Assembly (NCBI RefSeq): GCF_003182485.1 | Contig: NZ_QGTX01000001.1 | Location: 2,992,001-3,056,000 of the forward strand | From: Geodermatophilus normandii | Lineage (GTDB): Bacteria > Actinomycetota > Actinomycetes > Mycobacteriales > Geodermatophilaceae | Length of the DNA: 64,000 nt | Direction of reading: 5' to 3' | In this document: piece after piece, positions 1-10,371 of the stretch | Layout: every line of letters starts with the position of its first letter | How positions within the stretch are numbered: the stretch's first letter is position 1 | Position numbers and translations under genes: made by a program | Notes under the pieces: model-generated | Databases searched by the model: none | Told to the model about the DNA's origin: nothing | Seen by the model: only the letters and a program-made list of their open reading frames with translations

Positions 1-836
<836 letters not shown>

Positions 837-840
837 CAAC

Positions 841-846
841 TAGCGT
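841..846 (+). promoter_or_regulatory. candidate -10 box TAGCGT
   Basis: A TAnnnT hexamer lies just after the ABC gene stop and about 33 bases before the next start, leaving room for a short leader with an AGGAGG ribosome site at 868-873. No good -35 is visible. This is motif inspection only. Confidence 0.35.
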
Positions 847-879
847 TCCTCCTGCCCCAGCAGCACCAGGAGGAGCTCC

Positions 880-1347
880 GTGACGTCCGCGCACCCGTAC
901 GACGCCCAGATCCGCGCCCTCTACGCCGCCTTCGTCGACGGCTGGAACCGGCGCAGCGGCGCGGCGGTGGCCGCGGTGTTCGCTGACGACGGCGACATGG
1001 TCGGCTACGACGGGACGACGGTGAGCGGCCGGCTCTCGATCGCCTCGGACCTGCGGCGCGTGTTCGGCAGCCACCCGACGGCGACCTACGTGGCCGTGGT
1101 CCGGTCCGTGCGGGCGATCAGCGACGGCGTGGCCGTGCTGCACGCGCACGCCGGGATGATCCCGCCGGGGGAGGACGACATCGACCCGGGGCTGCACAGC
1201 ATCCACACGCTGGTCGCCGTCGACGAGGGCGGCGGGCGGTGGAAGACCACGCTCTTCCAGGCGACGCCGGCCGCGTGGCTCGGCCGCCGCGACGCCCGCG
1301 ACGCCCTCACCCAGGAGCTGCGCGGGCTGCTGACCGCTCCCCGGTGA
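880..1347 (+). CDS. SnoaL/NTF2-like protein (SgcJ/EcaC-type)
   Basis: This 155-residue protein has the NTF2-like cone fold pattern of the SgcJ/EcaC group: an N-terminal helix with 'ALYAAFVDGWNRR', then 'VAAVFADDGDMVGYDG', then beta strands ending 'GRWKTTLFQATP'. Such proteins are small cytosolic enzymes or ligand binders of varied function, so no reaction is assigned. The GTG at 880 is preceded by AGGAGG with ideal spacing. Its last codons overlap the following sulfurtransferase start (GTGA), so the two are probably co-translated. Confidence 0.75.
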   Translation: MTSAHPYDAQIRALYAAFVDGWNRRSGAAVAAVFADDGDMVGYDGTTVSGRLSIASDLRRVFGSHPTATYVAVVRSVRAISDGVAVLHAHAGMIPPGEDDIDPGLHSIHTLVAVDEGGGRWKTTLFQATPAAWLGRRDARDALTQELRGLLTAPR

Positions 1348-2165
1348 GCGTGCTGGTCGGTGCCGCGGAGCTGCGGGCGGCGGCTCCCCGGCCGGTGCTG
1401 CTCGACGTCCGCTGGGCGCTGGGCGACCCGCACGGGCGGGAGCGGTACCGGGCCGGGCACCTGCCGGGCGCGGTGTTCGCCGACCTGGAGACCGACCTGG
1501 CCGCGCCGCCGTCGTCCGCCCAGGGCCGGCACCCGCTGCCGCCGGTGCGGGCGCTGCAGGACGCGGCCCGGCGGTGGGGGATCCGGGCCGGGGACGCGGT
1601 GGTCGCCTACGACGCCACCGGCGGGCTGGCCGCCGCGCGGGCGTGGTGGCTGCTGCGCTGGGGCGGGCTGACCGACGTGCGGCTGCTCGACGGCGGGCTG
1701 GACGCCTGGGTCGCCGCCGGCGGGGAGCTCGAGACCGGCGAGGTCGTCCCGGAGCCCGGGGATGTCGTGCTGACCGGCGGCGGGATGCCCACGCTCACCG
1801 CCGACGAGGCGGCGGCGCTGCCCGCGCGGGGTGGCGTGCTGCTCGACGCGCGGGCCGGCGAGCGCTACCGCGGCGAGGTCGAGCCGGTCGACCCGCGCGC
1901 CGGCCACGTGCCCGGCGCGGTCAGCGCGCCGACGACGGAGAACCTGGCCGCCGGCGGGACGTTCCGCCGCGACCTCGCCGACCGGTTCGCCGCGCTCGGG
2001 GTGCGGCCCGGGACGGCGGTCGGCGTCTACTGCGGCTCCGGCGTCACCGCCGCGCACGAGGTGGCCGCGCTCGCGCAGGCCGGGATCGACGCGGCGCTGT
2101 GGCCGGGGTCGTGGTCGCAGTGGTCGGCCGACCCGTCCCGCCCGGTGGCCACCGGGCCCGGCTGA
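1344..2165 (+). CDS. Thiosulfate/3-mercaptopyruvate sulfurtransferase, two rhodanese domains
   Basis: A 273-residue tandem rhodanese protein. The N-terminal domain (about 1-125) is inactive in the usual way. The C-terminal domain carries the catalytic loop CGSGVT with the nucleophilic cysteine near residue 230, a loop seen in mercaptopyruvate- and thiosulfate-type sulfurtransferases. 'HLPGAVFADLETDL' and 'HVPGAVSAPTTENL' are the paired rhodanese signatures. It transfers sulfane sulfur in the cytoplasm, for cyanide detoxification or cysteine-derived sulfur handling. The GTG start overlaps the upstream stop by the GTGA arrangement. An earlier in-frame start exists but would overlap the upstream gene heavily. 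The donor preference cannot be decided from this loop alone. Confidence 0.9.
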   Translation: MSVLVGAAELRAAAPRPVLLDVRWALGDPHGRERYRAGHLPGAVFADLETDLAAPPSSAQGRHPLPPVRALQDAARRWGIRAGDAVVAYDATGGLAAARAWWLLRWGGLTDVRLLDGGLDAWVAAGGELETGEVVPEPGDVVLTGGGMPTLTADEAAALPARGGVLLDARAGERYRGEVEPVDPRAGHVPGAVSAPTTENLAAGGTFRRDLADRFAALGVRPGTAVGVYCGSGVTAAHEVAALAQAGIDAALWPGSWSQWSADPSRPVATGPG

Positions 2166-2202
2166 GCGCTGTCCGCGGTTCGCGCGCGGGAGGTCCCGGT
2201 GC

Positions 2203-2215
2203 CTAGCCTGCCCCC
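2203..2215 (+). promoter_or_regulatory. leaderless-type promoter (-10 TAGCCT)
   Basis: TAGCCT at 2203-2208 is followed by exactly 7 bases and then the GTG at 2216. This is the spacing of actinobacterial leaderless genes, in which transcription begins at the start codon. No Shine-Dalgarno sequence is present, which agrees. Confidence 0.55.
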
Positions 2216-2590
2216 GTGGCGACGTGGGACGAGGTGCGGGCGGCGTGCGCGCCGGTGCTGGCCGACCTCGAGCGCACGCACCCCGGCGGGGCGCGGTTCG
2301 AGCGGGACACGGGGGCCTTCCCGGTGCCGGCCGAGGGCTGGCTCCGGGACACCCGGACGGGCACCGGGACCGGCCTCTTCCTCGTCGACGGCACACCGCT
2401 CGAGCAGGTCCTCGACGCCACGGAGAAGCTGCAGGAGGCGGCGTTCGACGTCGTGTGGGGCGCCTGGCCGGAGTGTCCCGAGCACCCCCGCGGGCACCCG
2501 CTCACCGTCGAGGCGCGCGACGCGGCCGCGGTGTGGGTGTGCGACCGCAGCGGGCGGGTGGTGGCGCGGGTCGGCGAGCTGCCCGGCTGA
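2216..2590 (+). CDS. Conserved hypothetical protein, 124 aa
   Basis: I do not recognise a named family. It is a soluble protein with a mixed alpha/beta look. The C-terminal half has 'WPECPEHPRGHPL' followed by 'VWVCDRSGR'. The spaced cysteines and histidines could hold a metal, but this is speculative. The start is set by the leaderless promoter immediately upstream. It converges on the chelatase gene with only two bases between the stops. Confidence 0.6.
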   Translation: MATWDEVRAACAPVLADLERTHPGGARFERDTGAFPVPAEGWLRDTRTGTGTGLFLVDGTPLEQVLDATEKLQEAAFDVVWGAWPECPEHPRGHPLTVEARDAAAVWVCDRSGRVVARVGELPG

Positions 2591-2592
2591 GC

Positions 2593-3336
2593 TCAGTCCA
2601 ACGCGGCGTCGTAGCGGTCGAGCAGGACGGCGGCGATCCGCTCGTCGGGCAGCAGCGGAGCGGTGACGGCGTCGGCGCCGGCCTCGGCCAGCCTGCCGTG
2701 GAAGTGCCCGGGCGCCAGCAGGTAGGACGCGACCACCACCCGCTCGGCACCCCCGCGCCGCGCCGCGGCGACCGCGTCGGGCACCGGTGGCTGCGCGGCC
2801 GAGCCGTAGCCGGTGGTCACCGGGCCGGCCCAGGAGCGCTGCAGGAGGTCGGCGGTGTCCTCGACGTCGGCTCGCGAGCGCGGGTCGGAGGACCCGGCGG
2901 CGGCCAGCACGACGGCGGTCAGCGGGTCGCGCGGGTCGGCGCCGGCCTCGGCCAGCCGGTCGGACAGCACCGCCGCCAGCCGCGGGTCCGGTCCCAGCGG
3001 CCGGGCGGCGACGGCGGAGTCGTGCGCGGCCACGGCGCCGGCGATGTCGACGTGCACGTGGTACCCGCCCGAGAGCAGCAGCGGCACCACCACGGCCGGC
3101 CGCCCGTCCGCGGCGAGCCCCGCGACGACGTCGACCACCGTGGGCGGCTGCACGTCGACGAAGGCCGCCGTGGTCACCAGGCCCGGCCGCAGCCGGCGCG
3201 CGGCCAGCGCGAGCTCGGCCACCAGCCGCCGCCCGGTGGGGTTGCGCGTGCCGTGGGCGCAGGCGACCAGGACGTGGCCCTCGCGCAGGGGCCCGCCGCG
3301 AGCCTGCGAGGGGCGGGGGGCGAGGGGGTCCGTCAT
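2593..3336 (-). CDS. Sirohydrochlorin chelatase-type protein (CbiX/SirB family)
   Basis: A 247-residue protein made of two related halves, as in long CbiX/SirB chelatases. The N-terminal half has AHGTRNP with the metal-site histidine at residue 28 and 'GGYHVHVD'. The C-terminal half has 'AAGSSDPR' and 'APGHFHGRL'. Family members insert Fe2+ into sirohydrochlorin for siroheme, or Co2+ for cobalamin. No siroheme or cobalamin genes lie beside it, so metal and pathway stay open. The ATG overlaps the end of the upstream SDR gene by four bases (ATGA), so the two form one operon on the minus strand. Confidence 0.87.
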   Translation of the reverse strand: MTDPLAPRPSQARGGPLREGHVLVACAHGTRNPTGRRLVAELALAARRLRPGLVTTAAFVDVQPPTVVDVVAGLAADGRPAVVVPLLLSGGYHVHVDIAGAVAAHDSAVAARPLGPDPRLAAVLSDRLAEAGADPRDPLTAVVLAAAGSSDPRSRADVEDTADLLQRSWAGPVTTGYGSAAQPPVPDAVAAARRGGAERVVVASYLLAPGHFHGRLAEAGADAVTAPLLPDERIAAVLLDRYDAALD

Positions 3337-4088
3337 GGAGTACGGAGGACGCCGCCGTCGACGGCGACCATCGTGCCGGTGACGTAGGACGCGGCGGGGG
3401 AGAGCAGGAAGGCGGCGACCCGGCCGAACTCGTCGGGCTCGCCGACCCGCCGCAGCGGGATGCCGGCCTCGGTCCGGGAGCGCGCCTTCGCGGGGTCGCC
3501 GGAGGCGGCCTCGATCTCGGTGATGCGGTCGGTGGCGATCGTGCCGGGCATCAGCCCGACCACCCGGATCCCGCGGGGGCCGAGCTCGTCGGCCAGTGCC
3601 TTGAGGGTCATGGCCAGGCCCGGGCGCAGGGCGTTGGAGATGGCCAGGTGCCCGATCGGCTGGCGCACCGACGTCGACAGGACCATGCCGATGGCCGCGC
3701 CCTCGGACAGGTGCGGCACCAGCGCCCGCAGCAGCCGCAGCGGCCCGAGCAGGACGCTGTCGACGGCGGCCCGCCAGTCCTCCTCGGCCGTCTGCAGCAC
3801 CGTGCCGGGCGCCGGCCCGCCGACGGAGACGAGGACGCCGTCGACCCGGCCGAGCCGCTCGAGCGCCGTCGTCACCAGGGTGCCGGCCGCGCCGGGGTCG
3901 GCGAGGTCGGCCGCCACCCCGGACGCGCCGTCGCCGAGGGCCGCCACGGCCGCGTCGACCGAGGAGGCCGAGCGGGAGCTGACGAGGACGCGCGCCCCGT
4001 CGGCGACCAGGGCCCGGGCGGTCGCGAGGCCCAGCCCCCGGCTCGCGCCGGTGAGCAGGTAGCCGCGACCGCCCAGGCCCAGGTCCAT
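3333..4088 (-). CDS. SDR family oxidoreductase with atypical active site
   Basis: A 251-residue Rossmann-fold short-chain dehydrogenase. The cofactor loop TGASRGLG lies near residue 14 and the C-terminal 'YVTGTMVAVDGG' is typical of the FabG-like branch. The catalytic tetrad is altered: where YxxxK is expected there is 'AISNALRPG', with no tyrosine or lysine, and the usual NNAG becomes 'SVGGP'. A group of SDR proteins shares this SN..R version, so it may be a distinct subfamily rather than decay. Product and substrate are unknown. It is translationally coupled to the downstream CbiX-type gene and lies just after aconitase on the same strand. Confidence 0.85.
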   Translation of the reverse strand: MDLGLGGRGYLLTGASRGLGLATARALVADGARVLVSSRSASSVDAAVAALGDGASGVAADLADPGAAGTLVTTALERLGRVDGVLVSVGGPAPGTVLQTAEEDWRAAVDSVLLGPLRLLRALVPHLSEGAAIGMVLSTSVRQPIGHLAISNALRPGLAMTLKALADELGPRGIRVVGLMPGTIATDRITEIEAASGDPAKARSRTEAGIPLRRVGEPDEFGRVAAFLLSPAASYVTGTMVAVDGGVLRTP

Positions 4089-4101
4089 GACGCAGCCCCG
4101 A

Positions 4102-6966
<2,865 letters not shown>

Positions 6967-7093
6967 TGCTTGCGCCTCACCCTCGAGTGTCCATCGGGCT
7001 TGAATGCCACCCTCCATCATCCCAGCCCGCGACGCAGAGGTCCTGGTGAGGCGACCCTTCCCTTCCTCCGTGACGTCGCTCTCACCACCGACC

Positions 7094-7106
7094 TACGGTG
7101 GAGTGC
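7094..7106 (+). promoter_or_regulatory. leaderless-type promoter (-10 TACGGT)
   Basis: TACGGT at 7094-7099 is followed by 7 bases and the GTG at 7107. There is no ribosome-binding site. The spacing fits a leaderless transcript for the Sir2 operon, and it decides the start: an in-frame GTG at 7098 would overlap the box. Confidence 0.55.
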
Positions 7107-7865
7107 GTGACCGGTGCCGTCCCCGACCCGCTGCCCGAGTGGCTCACCGGCGCCCGGCGGATCGCCGTCCTCAGCGGTGCCGGCGTCTCCACCGACAGCG
7201 GCATCCCCGACTACCGCGGCCCGAACGGCGTGTGGACCCGCGACCCCGACGCCGAGAAGCTCGTGACGCTGTCCTACTACGTGGCCGACCCCGCGATCCG
7301 GCGGAAGGCGTGGCGCATGCGTGCCGACCTGCGGGCCGGTGACGTCGCCCCGAACGCCGGGCACCGGGCGCTGGTCGGCCTCGAGGCGCAGGGCCGGCTG
7401 CGGGCGCTGCTCACCCAGAACGTCGACGGGCTGCACCAGGCCGCGGGCTCCTCGCCGGACCGGGTGCTGGAGCTGCACGGCACCGTGCACGCCGTCGAGT
7501 GCCTGTCCTGCGGCGACCGGACGTCGATGGACAGCGCCCTGGCCCGCCTCGACGCCGGCGAGGAGGACCCGGCCTGCCTGGCCTGCGGCGGCATCCTCAA
7601 GTCGGCCACGGTGAGCTTCGGCCAGGCGCTGGACGAGCGGGTCCTCGCCGCGGCGGCGGAGGCGGCCGCCGACTGCGACGTCTTCCTCGCCGTCGGGACC
7701 TCGCTGGTCGTGTACCCGGTGGCCGGCCTGGTGGAGATCGCCGCCGCGCACGGTGCCCGCGTGGTCATCGTCAACGCCGAGCCCACGCCCTACGACGGGC
7801 TGGCCGACCTCGTCGTCCGCGAGCCGATCTCCGACGCGCTGCCACGGCTGCTGGGGACGGCGTGA
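7107..7865 (+). CDS. NAD-dependent protein deacylase, Sir2 family
   Basis: A 252-residue sirtuin. 'SGAGVSTDSGIPDYRGPNG' is the NAD-binding GAGxS and ribose loop, and 'TQNVDGLHQAAG' carries the catalytic region with the histidine in 'LELHGTVH'. The zinc ribbon cysteines are C132/C135 and C157/C160. It removes acetyl (or other acyl) groups from lysines in cytosolic proteins such as acyl-CoA synthetases. An AMP-forming acyl-CoA synthetase of the class often regulated this way lies 0.8 kb downstream, which may or may not be coincidence. Its stop overlaps the start of the next gene (GTGA). Confidence 0.93.
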   Translation: MTGAVPDPLPEWLTGARRIAVLSGAGVSTDSGIPDYRGPNGVWTRDPDAEKLVTLSYYVADPAIRRKAWRMRADLRAGDVAPNAGHRALVGLEAQGRLRALLTQNVDGLHQAAGSSPDRVLELHGTVHAVECLSCGDRTSMDSALARLDAGEEDPACLACGGILKSATVSFGQALDERVLAAAAEAAADCDVFLAVGTSLVVYPVAGLVEIAAAHGARVVIVNAEPTPYDGLADLVVREPISDALPRLLGTA

Positions 7866-8188
7866 GCCGCGCCGAGCTGGAGGCCCGCTACCGCGCGCTG
7901 GTGCTGCAGGAGCTGCCCGAGCGCGCGCGGGAGGGGCGCTGGGTGGTCACCGCCGACCACTGCTTCGGCCGGATCGTGCTCGACCACGCCGTCGGCGGGC
8001 GCTGGTACGACGTCCTCGACCGCCGGCGCTCCCCGGCGTTCGCCCAGCTGTCGGACGAGCAGCTGGCCGGCGCGGTCGCCCTGGCCGAGCGGGTGCTGGC
8101 CGAGGGCGACCCGCTGCTGCGCGCGCTGGACGCGCAGAGCCTCGCCTGGCGCGGCAGGCCGCCCAAGCCGGCGACGACGCGGCGGTGA
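7862..8188 (+). CDS. Conserved hypothetical protein, 108 aa, in Sir2 operon
   Basis: I do not recognise a named domain. The protein is soluble and charged, with a central segment 'VVTADHCFGRIVLDHAVGGRWYDVLDRR' rich in aromatic and charged residues and a helical C-terminus. It starts at a GTG overlapping the Sir2 stop and ends overlapping the next start, both by the GTGA arrangement, so all three genes are probably translated together. The tight coupling suggests a role with the deacylase or the membrane protein, but the sequence does not show what. Confidence 0.7.
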   Translation: MSRAELEARYRALVLQELPERAREGRWVVTADHCFGRIVLDHAVGGRWYDVLDRRRSPAFAQLSDEQLAGAVALAERVLAEGDPLLRALDAQSLAWRGRPPKPATTRR

Positions 8189-8613
8189 CGCTGCTCGTCG
8201 TCCACCTGGTGCTGACGGCGGCCTACGCCGGCTTCCAGTGGACGGTGCGCGCCGTCGTCTACCCGCAGTTCGCCCTGGTGCCGGCCGCGGCGTTCCCCGC
8301 CTACGAGCGGGCGCACCAGCGGCGGATCCCGCCCGTGGTCGGCCCGCTGTTCGCCGGGCAGGGGATCACCACGCTGTGGCTGCTGGCGGCCCGGCCCGAG
8401 GGGGTCCCGCTGCTGCCGGTCTTCGCGGGCGGCGTGTGCCTGGCCGTCGTCCTCGGCGTCACCGGCCTGCTGGCCGTGCCGCTGCACCGGCGGCTGGGGG
8501 AGGGCTTCGACGCCCGCGTGCTCGCCCGGCTGCTGCGGGTGGACACCGTCCGCGCGCTCGCGGCCAGCGCCGGGACGGTCGTGGCCGCGTGGCTGCTGCT
8601 CGCCAGCGGCTAG
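8185..8613 (+). CDS. Small integral membrane protein (four TM segments, DUF1772-like)
   Basis: This 142-residue protein has four hydrophobic segments: residues about 2-24, 48-72, 76-98 and 120-141. The 'VYPQFALVP...F..YERAHQRR' stretch after the first segment resembles DUF1772-type membrane proteins, whose function is unknown. Its GTG overlaps the upstream stop and there is no separate ribosome-binding site, consistent with translational coupling. A TAGCGT box overlapping the stop (8611-8616) may serve the next gene. Confidence 0.65.
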   Translation: MTLLVVHLVLTAAYAGFQWTVRAVVYPQFALVPAAAFPAYERAHQRRIPPVVGPLFAGQGITTLWLLAARPEGVPLLPVFAGGVCLAVVLGVTGLLAVPLHRRLGEGFDARVLARLLRVDTVRALAASAGTVVAAWLLLASG

Positions 8614-8676
8614 CGTGACACCGACCACGTCCAGCGGCTGACCGGGACGCCGGCAGCCCTGCCACCGGGAGCCCGC

Positions 8677-10215
8677 ATGCGCGTGCCCTTGACCACCCGC
8701 GACTTCCTCGACCGTGCCGAGCTGGTCTACGGCGACCGGGTCGGTGTCGTCGACGAGCCCGCCCAGCCGGCACCGTCGCTCGGGGAGGTGTCCTACCGCG
8801 AGGTGGCCCGCCGCGGCCGCGCGCTGCAGGCGGGGCTCGACGCGCTCGGGGTGGGGGAGGGCGAGCGGATCGCGATCGTCAGCCACAACGCCGCGCGGCT
8901 GCTGGAGGTGCTGCTGGCCGTCCCGTCCTCGGGCCGGGTGGCGGTGCCGGTCAACTTCCGGCTCAACCCGGAGGAGGTGTCCTACATCGTCGGGCACTGC
9001 GGCGCGAGGGTGCTGCTGGTCGACCCGGAGCTGGAGACCTCGCTCAAGGGCGTGCAGGCCGAGCACCGCTTCGGCACCGGCGAGGAGTACGAGCAGCTGC
9101 TCGCCTTCGACGCCGAGCCGCGCGCGTGGGGCGAGCCCGACGAGGACGCCACCGCCACGATCAACTACACCAGCGGGACGACGGCGCGGCCCAAGGGCGT
9201 GCAGATGACCCACCGCAACATCTGGGTCAACGCGGTGACCTTCGGCATGCACATGCAGGTCAGCGACCGCGACGTCTACCTGCACACGCTGCCGATGTTC
9301 CACTGCAACGGCTGGGGCCTGCCCTACACGATGGCCGGTCTGGGAGCCCGCCAGGTGGTGCTGCGCAAGGTCGACGGCGCGGAGATCCTGCGCCGCGTCG
9401 AGCAGCACGGCGTGACGATGATGTCCGGGGCGCCGGCGGTGTGGAACGCCGTCCTCGAGGCCGCCGCCGACTGGGACGGCGAGGTCCCCGGCCGCGACCG
9501 GGTGCGGATCGTCGTCGCCGGGGCGCCGCCGCCCTCGCGCACCATCGCCCGCGTCGAGGCCGAGCTCGGCTGGGAGTTCAACCAGATCTACGGCCTCACC
9601 GAGACCGCGCCGCTGCTCACCGTCAACCGGCCGCGCGCCGAGTGGGACGACCTCGACCGGGAGGAGCGGGCGAAGCTGCTCTCGCGGGCCGGCGTCCCGG
9701 CGCTGGGCACGCGCATCGCCGTCAGCGAGACCGGCGAGGTGCTCGCGCAGGGCAACACCGTGCTCGCCGGCTACTGGGAGAACCCCGACGCCTCGGCCGA
9801 GGCCCTGGAGGACGGCTGGTTCCACACCGGCGACGGCGGCAGCCTCGACGAAGGCGGCTACCTGACCATCTCCGACCGCAAGAAGGACGTGATCATCACC
9901 GGCGGCGAGAACGTCTCCTCCATCGAGGTCGAGGACGCCGTGTTCAGCCACCCCGCCGTCGCCGAGGTCGCCGTCATCGGCATCCCCGACGACAAGTGGG
10001 GGGAGCTGGTGACCGCGCTCGTGGTGCTCGCCGAGGGCCGGACCGCCACCGCCGAGGAGATCATCGCCCACTGCCGGTCGCGGCTGGCCGGCTACAAGGC
10101 GCCCAAGCGGGTCGAGTTCCGCGACGAGCTGGCCCGCACCGCCACCGGCAAGATCCAGAAGTTCAAGCTGCGCGAGTCCTTCTGGTCCGGCACCGGCGGC
10201 CGCCAGGTGAACTAG
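8677..10215 (+). CDS. Acyl-CoA synthetase (AMP-forming, fadD-like)
   Basis: A 512-residue ANL-superfamily enzyme. The P-loop-like 'YTSGTTARPKGVQ' (about residues 164-176), the A5 motif 'YGLTETAP', 'GWFHTGDGG', 'SDRKKDVIITGGENVSS' and the C-terminal lysine in 'ATGKIQKF' are all present, so both half-reactions (adenylation, then CoA transfer) should work. It most resembles the medium/long-chain fatty acyl-CoA ligase branch; the acyl substrate is not readable. The C-terminal acylation-site lysine is a typical target of Sir2-controlled acetylation in this family. The ATG at 8677 has only a weak upstream purine stretch. Two hairpins follow the stop. Confidence 0.92.
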   Translation: MRVPLTTRDFLDRAELVYGDRVGVVDEPAQPAPSLGEVSYREVARRGRALQAGLDALGVGEGERIAIVSHNAARLLEVLLAVPSSGRVAVPVNFRLNPEEVSYIVGHCGARVLLVDPELETSLKGVQAEHRFGTGEEYEQLLAFDAEPRAWGEPDEDATATINYTSGTTARPKGVQMTHRNIWVNAVTFGMHMQVSDRDVYLHTLPMFHCNGWGLPYTMAGLGARQVVLRKVDGAEILRRVEQHGVTMMSGAPAVWNAVLEAAADWDGEVPGRDRVRIVVAGAPPPSRTIARVEAELGWEFNQIYGLTETAPLLTVNRPRAEWDDLDREERAKLLSRAGVPALGTRIAVSETGEVLAQGNTVLAGYWENPDASAEALEDGWFHTGDGGSLDEGGYLTISDRKKDVIITGGENVSSIEVEDAVFSHPAVAEVAVIGIPDDKWGELVTALVVLAEGRTATAEEIIAHCRSRLAGYKAPKRVEFRDELARTATGKIQKFKLRESFWSGTGGRQVN

Positions 10216-10230
10216 CGCCGGCCGACGCCT

Positions 10231-10251
10231 CCCCCCTCGGGGTGAGGGGGG
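10231..10251 (+). terminator. GC hairpin after acyl-CoA synthetase
   Basis: Perfect 8-bp stem (CCCCCCTC / GAGGGGGG) with a 5-base loop, 15 bases after the stop. There is no T-run, as is common in high-GC actinobacteria. Confidence 0.45.
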
Positions 10252-10272
10252 CCCGTCCACCCCTCCGCAGGT

Positions 10273-10303
10273 CACCCGGACCGGTCGATCACCGGTCCGG
10301 GTG
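10273..10303 (+). terminator. Perfect 13-bp hairpin, likely terminator
   Basis: CACCCGGACCGGT and its exact reverse complement are separated by CGATC. It is the second of two hairpins between the synthetase and the NlpC/P60 gene. No U-tract follows. It could instead be an operator for the downstream gene. Confidence 0.5.
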
Positions 10304-10371
10304 GCGCTCGCACGGGCGCCCGGAGAGCACGCGCCCGGCCCCGACGCCGGCGCGCCGGGAGGGGTCGGCAC

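Noticed and set aside
10216..10371. Possible cyclic-di-AMP (ydaO) riboswitch before the NlpC/P60 gene
   Set aside because: Such riboswitches precede many wall hydrolases, but the conserved core segments are not visible here; only two simple hairpins are.
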